Shown here: piece after piece, positions 1 through 5,638 of the stretch
Numbering within the stretch: the first letter of the stretch is position 1
Layout: the number at the start of each line of letters is the position of its first letter
DNA from: SAR202 cluster bacterium
Lineage (GTDB): Bacteria; Chloroflexota; Dehalococcoidia; SAR202; CAJWER01
Length of the DNA stretch: 5,638 bases
Assembly: GCA_030740335.1 (NCBI GenBank)
Contig: JASLXL010000224.1
Coordinates: forward strand, 1 to 5,638
Direction: 5' to 3'
Position numbers and translations under genes: made by a program
The notes under the pieces: model-generated
Told to the model about the DNA's origin: nothing
Databases searched by the model: none
What the model saw: only the letters and a program-made list of their open reading frames with translations

Positions 1-348
1 CGTACCGCGGAACTCGTGCAGGCCCAGATTTGGGATGTCCCAGTTGGTCCCGTCGGTCGACGTGGCATAGTGGCTCACCCTGCCTTCGAGGGCATACATT
101 TCGCTTGGCAGCGAGTCGTACATCGACCAGTACCACCATTCCCACACACCTAGCTCGGGGTTCCACCAGGGCGGGCTCTTGCTTTGGAGCTGCGTCTGAC
201 CCCGTGAAACGTCGGGTGTCAGGACGGGCCTTCGGTCGTCCGGCTGGTGGAGGACTTTCGTCACGCCGTCCGTTGCCTCGGTCGCGTGATCGTCGAGGAA
301 GAGCTGCCTATGCTGGTACAAGTCCAGGGACTGCTGATCCGTTTTCAT
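1..348 (-). CDS. GH32-like / sialidase-like beta-propeller family protein, N-terminal part (partial)
   Basis: Partial gene of 116 codons that reads off the left edge with no stop. It starts at the ATG at 348-346, seven bases after a GGGAG ribosome binding site. The N-terminus carries the signature I associate with a large uncharacterised family usually annotated as GH32 N-terminal-like or hypothetical: QLFLDD at residues 15-20, then KVLHQPDD (31-38), PVLTPD (41-46), and the blade-type motif YATSTDGTNWDIPNLGLHEF (94-113). Residues 61-74 are very aromatic, with six tryptophans in fourteen positions. There is no signal peptide or membrane segment, so a cytoplasmic location is inferred. It lies 11 bases after the SMP-30 gene and is almost certainly in the same transcript. 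The match rests on remembered family motifs. Enzymatic activity, substrate and catalytic residues are not established. Full-length members are typically several hundred residues, so most of this protein lies outside the window. Confidence 0.8.
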   Translation of the reverse strand, partial: MKTDQQSLDLYQHRQLFLDDHATEATDGVTKVLHQPDDRRPVLTPDVSRGQTQLQSKSPPWWNPELGVWEWWYWSMYDSLPSEMYALEGRVSHYATSTDGTNWDIPNLGLHEFRGT

Positions 349-355
349 TGCTGTA

Positions 356-360
356 CTCCC
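356..360 (-). promoter_or_regulatory. Ribosome binding site overlapping the upstream stop codon
   Basis: On the minus strand the sequence reads TAGGGAG: the TAG stop of the SMP-30 gene (362-360) shares its last G with the GGGAG site at 360-356. Seven bases separate the site from the ATG at 348. This arrangement favours translational coupling of the lactonase and the downstream GH32-like gene. Confidence 0.6.
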
Positions 361-1262
361 TAAGGTGTCTGAGCGCCCGTGGCATTCAACTCGACAGAGT
401 AGAGCGACGTTGATGCAGTGATGTAGAGGCGGTTCTTGCCGGGCCCTCCAAACACGCAGTTGGCGGTGGCACGCTCCGGTACCAGGATCTTGCCCAGCAG
501 CTCAGCCTCAGGGCTGTACACCTGTATGCCATCGCGGGCGCTCGTGAACAGGTTGCCGTTAGTATCCACGCGGAACCCATCGGCGAGCCCTGGTCTCACG
601 ACTGCGAAGACACGGCTATTGGCAAGTCGCCGGCCATCTATGACGTCGAAGGCCCGGATGTGACCAGGCTCGCCCGTATCCGCGATGTACATTACGCTCT
701 CGTCCGGCGAAAAGCAGATTCCGTTGGGGCGGTCGAAGTCGTCGCCGACGATCTCCAATTCGTTCGATGCCGGGTCCAACCGGAACACGTAGTTGCCGTC
801 CAGCTCGCTTTCCGCTTGGTGTCCTTCTTTGTCCGTAAGAATACCGTAGGGCGGGTCCGTGAACCATATGGAGTCATCTGACTTCACTGCCAAGTCGTTG
901 GGTGAGTTGAATTTGTTGCCCTGGTAATTGTCCGCGAGTGTGACTACGGTGCCGTCGTGCTCGGTGCGGCTTATTCGCCGACCACCATGTTCACAGGATA
1001 CGAGGCGACCTTGTCGATCGCGGTAATGCCCATTGGTGTAGCCCGCCGGATGCCTGAATACCGAACAGCCATCGGCGTCGGACCACCTCATGATGCGGTC
1101 GTTGGGGATGTCGCTCCAGAGCACATAGTCGCCTTTAGCGAAGTACACCGGGCCCTCGGCCCATTCCATTCCGGAACAGTGCTTTTTCAGGGTGGCGCGC
1201 TCAGAAATAATGCTATTGAAGCGCACGTCAAATATCTCGACATCCAGCGTGTGGTCGGTCAT
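360..1262 (-). CDS. SMP-30/gluconolactonase/LRE-family lactonase
   Basis: Complete gene of 300 residues, a normal length for the SMP-30/regucalcin/gluconolactonase family of six-bladed beta-propeller, metal-dependent lactone hydrolases. The positions expected to bind the divalent metal and substrate are all visible: Glu36 in WAEGPVYF, Asn122 in FNSPNDLAV, Asn180 in DRPNGICFSPDE and Asp228 in LADGFRVD. Other family features are WFTDPPYG (133-140), typical of bacterial gluconolactonases, and the blade motif YIADTG (192-197). There is no signal peptide, so it is probably cytosolic. An in-frame TTG at 1298 would add 12 residues, but the ATG at 1262 has a near-perfect GGAGGA site eight bases upstream and is preferred. 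It follows the amidohydrolase after 59 bases and precedes the GH32-like gene by 11. The likely reaction is opening of a sugar lactone to the aldonic acid; the exact lactone is unknown. Confidence 0.92.
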   Translation of the reverse strand: MTDHTLDVEIFDVRFNSIISERATLKKHCSGMEWAEGPVYFAKGDYVLWSDIPNDRIMRWSDADGCSVFRHPAGYTNGHYRDRQGRLVSCEHGGRRISRTEHDGTVVTLADNYQGNKFNSPNDLAVKSDDSIWFTDPPYGILTDKEGHQAESELDGNYVFRLDPASNELEIVGDDFDRPNGICFSPDESVMYIADTGEPGHIRAFDVIDGRRLANSRVFAVVRPGLADGFRVDTNGNLFTSARDGIQVYSPEAELLGKILVPERATANCVFGGPGKNRLYITASTSLYSVELNATGAQTP

Positions 1263-1270
1263 TGGATTGT

Positions 1271-1276
1271 TCCTCC
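1271..1276 (-). promoter_or_regulatory. Strong ribosome binding site that fixes the SMP-30 start
   Basis: The minus strand reads GGAGGA, eight bases upstream of the ATG at 1262-1260. Because this site lies inside the longer reading frame starting at TTG 1298, and no comparable site precedes that TTG, it argues for the shorter 300-residue product. Confidence 0.75.
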
Positions 1277-1321
1277 GGTGCACGATTCGATTGTCCAAAT
1301 AAAAACGAGGTCGTTGAGACG

Positions 1322-2707
1322 CTAAGCTAAGTCCCCATCGAAGGTTTCTTCACTGGCGAATCCGCGGACGGTTGCCAGGTACTCTTTCCTGGTCAGGGGT
1401 GTCTTATAGGCATTTTTGATATCGTGTGCGCGCGCGGCCCCGTTGGACAGCAGGTCTATTACGGTCGCGGCCATCGCCTTCGCGGACGTGAGCACGGCCA
1501 GTTCGTAGTCTTCCACTAGGTAGTCGACCCCGTGGGCCTTGCCTGAGGCCGCAGCGACGAACGGGTGGGCGATAGGCATGATGTTCGAAAGGTCCCCCAT
1601 GTCGGATGAGCCGGTCTCGTGCCCTCGGTACGCCACACTGCCCTCGCCGAGAAGACGGGTCGCGTTTTCGGTGTGCAGCGCTTGCATATTCGTGTCGTTT
1701 TGAAGAGGAAGGAAGCCAGGTATGGAAGTGATTGATACGCTGGCACCCATGGCCCATGCCCCAGCCTTTAGCGCGCGATCGACCTTCTTCCCGGCCGATT
1801 GCACGGCCTCGATGGTCCTACCCCGGATGAAGGTCTCGATTCGGACATCGTCCGGGATCGCGCTGACCGCGCCTCCGCCGCGGGTGATGATCGGGTGGAC
1901 TCGGATGAAGTCTTGCTCACGGAACGTTTCGCGCTGTGCGTGGATGGCCGAAAGCGCGAGGGTAGCTGCGTTCAGGGCGTTCACCCCAAGGTGTGGTTCA
2001 GATCCGGCATGAGCCGACAGACCCGTATAGTGGATGAGCTTGGCTATCATGCCGTTGAAGGTGCCGCCGACGTTGAATTTTGTATTCGACTCCTGGTTGT
2101 CTGTGTGGGTCATAATCGCCATGTCCACGTCGTCGAACGCGCCAAGCCTGATGAACTCGGACTTCCCGACCAGGAACTCGATCTTCCCCTTGCGGCGTAG
2201 TTCGTTCCTGTATTCGATCTCGATGTACTCCTCCGCGGGGACGGCTATCAGGGCTATCCTGCCGGAGAGGTTCTCCATAATACCTGGAGTTTGGAGTGCT
2301 GCAGCCGTTGCGACAAGCATGCCGATCTGGGTGTGATGCCCGCAGGCGTGGGCAGCATTCGTTGCGGGGTCCGCATGGGGGTGCCGGTTGACGATGTGGG
2401 AGTCGAGCTCGCCAATGACCGCGACCGTTGGGCCTGGCCTGCCGGTATCCAGCATTCCCTTCATACCAGTTATGGCGAGCCCTTCCTGAAGGGGGATACA
2501 GAGCCGGCGAAACTCGCTCGCCGTTACCTTGGCAGTCTTGTGCTCACGGTAGCCTGGCTCTGGGTTAGCCAGGATGTCCTTCGCGATTCGCACAGCTTCA
2601 TTGCCCCCGGCGTCGATCGCTTGGTATGCGGCTGCCTTGGTCTCGTCTACTGTCTGCGCAGTCATTCTCTCTGTTTGCCCCCGTTGGTTGAGTCCGTCGA
2701 TTGTCAT
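1322..2707 (-). CDS. M20 family (M20D-like) metal-dependent amidohydrolase
   Basis: Complete gene of up to 461 residues, typical of M20D amidohydrolases (aminoacylase, IAA-amino-acid hydrolase and AbgB relatives), which cleave amide bonds of N-acyl amino acids or similar small molecules with a di-metal centre. Visible motifs are GELDSHIV (99-106), in the place of the usual Asp-containing loop; HACGHHTQ (120-127), with metal ligands Cys122 and His124; the Glu-Glu pair 159-160 in PAEEYIE, catalytic base plus ligand; His201 in MTHTD; and a late His392 in GKAHG as the probable last ligand. Residues about 215-325, with GLSAHAG at 229-235, form the lid/dimerisation domain. There is no signal peptide. 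The start is uncertain: the ATG at 2707 has no ribosome binding site. The ATG at 2665 (447 residues) has only a purine-rich stretch and a distant GGGGG run, but fits where family similarity begins. The substrate is unknown. It is followed after 59 bases by the lactonase gene, probably in one operon. Confidence 0.9.
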   Translation of the reverse strand: MTIDGLNQRGQTERMTAQTVDETKAAAYQAIDAGGNEAVRIAKDILANPEPGYREHKTAKVTASEFRRLCIPLQEGLAITGMKGMLDTGRPGPTVAVIGELDSHIVNRHPHADPATNAAHACGHHTQIGMLVATAAALQTPGIMENLSGRIALIAVPAEEYIEIEYRNELRRKGKIEFLVGKSEFIRLGAFDDVDMAIMTHTDNQESNTKFNVGGTFNGMIAKLIHYTGLSAHAGSEPHLGVNALNAATLALSAIHAQRETFREQDFIRVHPIITRGGGAVSAIPDDVRIETFIRGRTIEAVQSAGKKVDRALKAGAWAMGASVSITSIPGFLPLQNDTNMQALHTENATRLLGEGSVAYRGHETGSSDMGDLSNIMPIAHPFVAAASGKAHGVDYLVEDYELAVLTSAKAMAATVIDLLSNGAARAHDIKNAYKTPLTRKEYLATVRGFASEETFDGDLA

Positions 2708-2772
2708 TTATTGCGCAGTAGCAGCCGCGACTAATTCGGGGCTACCGAAAGCAAAAGGCGTAGACGTCCTCG

Positions 2773-2800
2773 TATATAATTGCGAACCCTAGCCTGACAG
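2773..2800 (-). promoter_or_regulatory. Tentative sigma-70-type promoter upstream of the amidohydrolase
   Basis: Minus strand: CTGTCA at 2800-2795 (four of six match TTGACA), a 16-base spacer, then TATATA at 2778-2773 (four of six match TATAAT). It ends 65 bases before the ATG at 2707. It is the most AT-rich short segment in the gap and is placed sensibly for the downstream three-gene group. Both boxes are imperfect, so this is a suggestion only. Confidence 0.25.
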
Positions 2801-2806
2801 ATCGTC

Positions 2807-2845
2807 CAGCGAGGTCGATGTTCGCTGACCACCTGACGGTCGCTG
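2807..2845. repeat. Cluster of TCGCTG hexamers, possible operator
   Basis: On the plus strand CAGCGA at 2807-2812 and TCGCTG at 2822-2827 form a 6-base inverted repeat with a 9-base spacer. A third copy, TCGCTG, lies at 2840-2845. CCTGAC also occurs twice, at 2793-2798 and 2832-2837. The cluster sits directly upstream of the tentative -35 box, where an activator or repressor might bind. Short repeats like these also occur by chance. Confidence 0.25.
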
Positions 2846-2966
2846 TCTATTTAAAGGGTGCATCGGGGCTAGTGCTCTAGTTCTCCTGTTTGGTCGTCCG
2901 GTTCTTGATCTCGATGCTACCACGACTATGAACGAGGTACTACTAGTGCTGTGACTTGCCACAATC

Positions 2967-2994
2967 GACCACACCGTGGCCGCGCAGATCCGCG
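2967..2994 (-). terminator. Two small hairpins after the ThDP gene, weak terminator candidate
   Basis: The first hairpin read on the minus strand is CGCG-6-CGCG (2994-2981), followed immediately by GGCCAC-GGT-GTGGTC (2981-2967), a 6-base stem including one G-T pair. They begin 24 bases after the ThDP stop codon. No T-run follows, so a classical intrinsic terminator is not supported. They could slow polymerase or protect the 3' end of the message. Confidence 0.15.
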
Positions 2995-3017
2995 TCGTGG
3001 TTCGATCCTGACGAAAC

Positions 3018-4643
3018 CTAGCGCCTGCGGATGACGGGCGAGGGGACCCTCTGGATGGACACATCGATGCAGGCCGGGAGCCCCGAGTCCCTGGCACGCT
3101 CAAGGGCGGGCCCAAGTTCTTCTGGGGTAAAGACGTGTTCGCCGTATCCGCCCAAGGCCTTTACCACCTCGTCATAGCGCGTGGGCCGCAGTTCGCACCC
3201 CACCAGACGGTCTGAACCGTAGTCTCTGAGCTGGATTTGGAACTCGGCGTTCCAGGTAGCGTCGTTACCCACCACCGCAATAAACGGGAGGTTATAACGC
3301 ACCGCTGTGTCGAACTCCATCAAGTGGAAACCCATAGTCCCGTCGCCGAGAAAGGTCATCACAGGAGCGTTCGGGAACACTAGGCGGGCTGCCATGGCGA
3401 AGGGAATGGCGCTTCCGATGGAGCCTGATGGCCCGTTGATCACTCGATTGGACACCGTTAGACATGATTGTGCCCACTGACCGTATTCCCCGCCATCTGA
3501 GATGAACACTGCGTCATCTCCCCGAAGCGAATCTGCAGCGCCCCTACCTACCTGAACGGGGTGGGGAGGACCCTTCTGTCCCATCGACATAGCCTCCCAC
3601 TCGGAGGGACGATAGGACACCGACGCCTGGACCTCGTCATACCAGGCAGTATCTGTCCGCTCGTGCTCTGGGGTCAGATTTAGGAACGCTTCCAGGGCGG
3701 TCGTCGGATCGGCCAGCACAGTCAGGACCAGCCTAGTTTGGTTTGAGAGTACTCGTTGGGTTTGTTCCAGAACCTGAAGTTCGGGGTCGATCTGAACGAG
3801 ACGGCACTCCGGCGCCAGAGAGGGAGGTTCACCAAATCCAAGGGTGAAGTCCAGTTTTTTTCCGAGGAGCAGGACTGTATCAGCCTGTACCAGCACCTCT
3901 GCTAGGGCTCCCAGGCTTGGGTCATTGATGCCTCGGGGACTCTCCATGGCGACCACGGGCACGCCCGATTTTTCGGCGAACGAGGCGGCCAGTTGATGCC
4001 CTCGGCCCCTCGTAAGTGCAGGCCCGGCCAATACCAAAGGCCTGCGGGATTCCAGGAGAAGGGTCAGCGCATCGGTGCTGTCCTTCTTGCTGATGAGAGC
4101 GTCTGAGTCTTCGTCGGCTTTTTCGCCGCTCGAACCGTAGTCCTCCACCTGCGCCTCTAGGAGGTCGACTGGAAGACTAACCTGGACGGGTCCGGGCCGT
4201 CCAGAATTGGACAGGGCCATAGCCGTAGCTACGCTACTCCCAATTTGTGTGGCATCGTCTACGGTCCAAGAGGCCTTTGTCACCGGTCGAGCCATGTCCG
4301 ATTGAGCCATCTCTTGGAAAGCGCCCCGCCCCAATTGATTGGTAGGTGCATGGCCACTGAACAGGACCATCGGAGACTCGGCCATCTTGGCCACGTATAG
4401 CGCTGAGAGGGCGTTGGCGAAGCCAGGGCCCGCGGTGACGAGGGCGATGCCGGGCAGGCCTGTGAGGCGGCCCCAGGCGTCCGCCATGTGCACGGCCGCC
4501 GCCTCCTGCCGCACGTGGTACAACTCGACGCCTGAGTCGATGGAGGCGTCGTAGATCGGCATGATCTGGTTGCCGGACAAGGAGGATATATGCTTGACGC
4601 CAGAGTTGGCTAGCGTTTTTACCAGGAGATCAGCGCCACGCAT
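3018..4643 (-). CDS. Thiamine-diphosphate-dependent enzyme, acetolactate-synthase-like
   Basis: Complete gene of 541 residues with the three-domain plan of the acetolactate synthase / benzoylformate decarboxylase superfamily. The N-terminal pyrimidine-binding domain (about 1-165) has the cofactor-activating Glu47 in [17 protein letters not shown] (43-59), then [16 protein letters not shown] (70-85) and GAFQE (107-111). The middle Rossmann-like domain is about 190-325. The C-terminal pyrophosphate-binding domain has GDG at 433-435 and, 24 residues later, Asn460 in VVGND, the Mg/ThDP motif. The following [13 protein letters not shown] (464-476) and the tail ending near PACIDVSIQ resemble a widespread uncharacterised ALS-like subfamily. 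The start is firm: AGGAGG lies five bases upstream of the ATG. No regulatory small subunit or other isoleucine-valine gene is nearby, so biosynthetic acetolactate synthase is unlikely. It probably decarboxylates or ligates a 2-keto acid or acyl-CoA/aldehyde; the substrate is unknown. It follows the first GH32-like gene after 113 bases. Confidence 0.92.
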   Translation of the reverse strand: MRGADLLVKTLANSGVKHISSLSGNQIMPIYDASIDSGVELYHVRQEAAAVHMADAWGRLTGLPGIALVTAGPGFANALSALYVAKMAESPMVLFSGHAPTNQLGRGAFQEMAQSDMARPVTKASWTVDDATQIGSSVATAMALSNSGRPGPVQVSLPVDLLEAQVEDYGSSGEKADEDSDALISKKDSTDALTLLLESRRPLVLAGPALTRGRGHQLAASFAEKSGVPVVAMESPRGINDPSLGALAEVLVQADTVLLLGKKLDFTLGFGEPPSLAPECRLVQIDPELQVLEQTQRVLSNQTRLVLTVLADPTTALEAFLNLTPEHERTDTAWYDEVQASVSYRPSEWEAMSMGQKGPPHPVQVGRGAADSLRGDDAVFISDGGEYGQWAQSCLTVSNRVINGPSGSIGSAIPFAMAARLVFPNAPVMTFLGDGTMGFHLMEFDTAVRYNLPFIAVVGNDATWNAEFQIQLRDYGSDRLVGCELRPTRYDEVVKALGGYGEHVFTPEELGPALERARDSGLPACIDVSIQRVPSPVIRRR

Positions 4644-4648
4644 TTCAT

Positions 4649-4654
4649 CCTCCT
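4649..4654 (-). promoter_or_regulatory. Strong ribosome binding site of the ThDP enzyme gene
   Basis: Minus strand AGGAGG, five bases upstream of the ATG at 4643-4641. The remainder of the 113-base spacer (4655-4756) shows no convincing -35/-10 pair, so this gene is probably co-transcribed with the GH32-like gene before it. Confidence 0.75.
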
Positions 4655-4756
4655 CAAATCCTGGGCAGTATTACCGGAGATGAACGTAGGTCGCATCAGC
4701 ATGGCGTGCTTCCCACTTCCTCCGGCCGAGCTCACTAGATTCCTCTGAGCGCCTGG

Positions 4757-5638
4757 TTACCGGAATCGGAAAGCATAGATGTCGGCGTCGTTGATAGCGA
4801 AGCGAAGTTTCACTGGTTTACCTGCCAGTCGGCTCACGTCGCCTCCAGAGTTCCACCGTACGACTCCCTCGATCTGGTCTCCGAATATCTCTGGACAGTC
4901 ATCAAGGGCGAAGCCAGTCACCACATTGCCCCGGTCATCCTGAATCTCGACACGCGTGGTCCCGACGGCGGACGTTGAGTAGTTCAACTCCAGTTCCCTA
5001 CCGTCGAATATGAAGGGTCGTGTCACGAACTCGCCGCCGGTGTATCTCGCGTTGACGGACACAAAACCGTCAGGCCTCAGGGTATAGCGTCGTACGTGGG
5101 TTCCAGGGGTCTTCATGTGCTCGGTCACGTACATGGACAGCTCGGTGGGCGAGGTCTGGTAAATGCCGTGCTGGAAGTAGATGCCCCGTTCGTGCCAGTT
5201 CCTCTGGTCGAGTCCTGGACGCAGGAACGCCTCCATGAAGCTCCGGTCGAAATTGACGCCGTCCCGGCTGGACATGAAGGCGATGTCGTTGACGCCGGTA
5301 CCGTCGTACCAGTCGGGATCGGGCATGCGATGGGCGACATACCTGGACGGGAACATGAGGTAGGTGTTGGGCGCGCGTTCGTAGTCCCAGCACTCGTTGG
5401 TATACAGGTGCTCCAACGGTGTATCTCCCGCATCGATGTCCTCAAGAGGGGTCCAGTTATAAAAATCCTCGGAGGTCGATGTTCTGATCCAGCGGACACC
5501 GCCGATGAACTCGTGGCCCTTTACGGTCTTGACCGTGGCGGGATCCACACTCGGGTCGTTTCCGGCTACACCTCTGGTGTAGCCGCGGTACTGCCCGGTC
5601 CACTTGTCCCAGAAGAACAGATTCTTGGTGTCGAAAGG
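4757..5638 (-). CDS. GH32-like / sialidase-like beta-propeller family protein, C-terminal part (partial)
   Basis: The last 293 residues of a gene that enters from the right edge and stops with TAA at 4759-4757. An in-frame GTG at 5548 is not the start: the frame is open to 5638 and the 30 residues upstream continue the family pattern (DTKNLFFWDKWTGQYRGYTR at 3-22). Further family landmarks are TSTSEDFYNW (53-62), LMFPSRY (94-100), FMSSRDGVNFDRSFMEAFLR (121-140) with PGLDQRNW (141-148) following, RRYTLRPDGFVSV (183-195), LNYSTSA (218-224), ALDDCPEIFGD (244-254) and the ending DADIYAFRFR. The first two thirds should be propeller blades, and the last about 90 residues a beta-sandwich. I recognise the family as one usually annotated hypothetical or GH32 N-terminal-like, common in planctomycetes and environmental Chloroflexota. 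No member's activity is known to me, so hydrolase function is inference. It heads the visible cluster, 113 bases before the ThDP enzyme. Confidence 0.85.
   Translation of the reverse strand, partial: PFDTKNLFFWDKWTGQYRGYTRGVAGNDPSVDPATVKTVKGHEFIGGVRWIRTSTSEDFYNWTPLEDIDAGDTPLEHLYTNECWDYERAPNTYLMFPSRYVAHRMPDPDWYDGTGVNDIAFMSSRDGVNFDRSFMEAFLRPGLDQRNWHERGIYFQHGIYQTSPTELSMYVTEHMKTPGTHVRRYTLRPDGFVSVNARYTGGEFVTRPFIFDGRELELNYSTSAVGTTRVEIQDDRGNVVTGFALDDCPEIFGDQIEGVVRWNSGGDVSRLAGKPVKLRFAINDADIYAFRFR

Larger units (their letters stand above)
2708..3017. other. 310-base intergenic region without a convincing gene
   Basis: The longest non-coding stretch in the window, between the ThDP enzyme stop and the amidohydrolase start. 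The minus-strand reading frame that spans 3115-2789 is an out-of-frame extension from the end of the ThDP gene; it is rich in Arg, Ser and Thr with no recognisable motif, so I do not call it. The region holds two small GC-rich inverted repeats just after the ThDP gene, a group of repeated hexamers in the middle and an AT-rich promoter-like segment near the amidohydrolase. A tRNA-like GGTTCGATCC at 2998-3007 was tested and lacks a foldable T arm. The size suggests that the amidohydrolase-lactonase-GH32-like group has its own transcription start. Confidence 0.6.

Noticed and set aside
1299..1315. Small inverted repeat AACG/CGTT followed by a T-rich run on the minus strand, between amidohydrolase and lactonase
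   Set aside because: The stem is only four pairs with two G-C pairs, too weak for a terminator, and the next gene follows closely with a good ribosome binding site.
1722..2734. Several plus-strand frames of 70-150 codons opposite the amidohydrolase
   Set aside because: They are antisense shadows of a confidently identified gene, with no recognisable domains or suitable ribosome binding sites.
2990..3010. GGTTCGATCC resembling a tRNA T loop
   Set aside because: The flanking bases do not form a five-pair T stem and no acceptor or anticodon arm can be found.
2789..3115. 108-codon minus-strand frame covering the ThDP gene end and the gap
   Set aside because: Its first part is the out-of-frame shadow of the ThDP gene C-terminus; the product is Arg/Ser/Thr-rich with no motif and no ribosome binding site.
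4619..4702. 27-codon frame (ATG at 4702) overlapping the ThDP gene start, a possible leader peptide
   Set aside because: Only a poorly spaced GGGA-type site precedes it, the peptide has no attenuation-like codon runs, and such a short frame is expected by chance.
5546..5548. GTG as start of a 263-residue complete gene
   Set aside because: The same frame stays open to the window edge and the 30 upstream residues match the family pattern, so the gene is a 5'-truncated fragment.

Overview
The window is a densely packed stretch of bacterial DNA. All five genes are read on the minus strand, so the transcription order runs from position 5638 down to position 1. The sequence is moderately GC-rich, the ribosome binding sites are of the bacterial GGAGG type, and there are no introns, mobile elements, RNA genes or CRISPR arrays. 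The gene mix is metabolic and catabolic: a sugar-active beta-propeller-like family, a thiamine-diphosphate (ThDP) enzyme, an M20 amidohydrolase and an SMP-30 lactonase. Clusters like this are common in environmental heterotrophs. An uncultured Chloroflexota lineage (SAR202/Dehalococcoidia-like) or a planctomycete-like bacterium would fit, but this is a guess from gene content and nothing in the window fixes the taxon.

Layout in transcription order. (1) 5638-4757: the C-terminal 293 residues of a GH32-like/sialidase-like protein, open at the right edge. (2) A 113-base spacer with a strong ribosome binding site, then 4643-3018: a complete 541-residue acetolactate-synthase-like ThDP enzyme. (3) A 310-base non-coding gap (2708-3017) holding weak hairpins, a cluster of short repeats and a tentative promoter. 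(4) 2707-1322: an M20D-type amidohydrolase. (5) A 59-base spacer, then 1262-360: an SMP-30/gluconolactonase-type beta-propeller lactonase. Its true start is the internal ATG at 1262, not the TTG further upstream. (6) Eleven bases later, 348-1: the N-terminal 116 residues of a second protein that looks like the same GH32-like family, open at the left edge.

How the genes may work together (inference). Two GH32-like proteins bracket a ThDP carboligase/decarboxylase, a metal-dependent amide hydrolase and a lactonase. This suggests a cytoplasmic pathway in which a sugar-like or N-acylated compound is hydrolysed, a sugar lactone is opened, and a 2-keto acid or aldehyde is processed by the ThDP enzyme. 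The one N-terminus of the GH32-like family that is visible has no signal peptide, and nor do the three complete genes, so an imported small substrate is more likely than an extracellular polymer. No transporter, regulator or named substrate gene is visible, so the substrate cannot be assigned.
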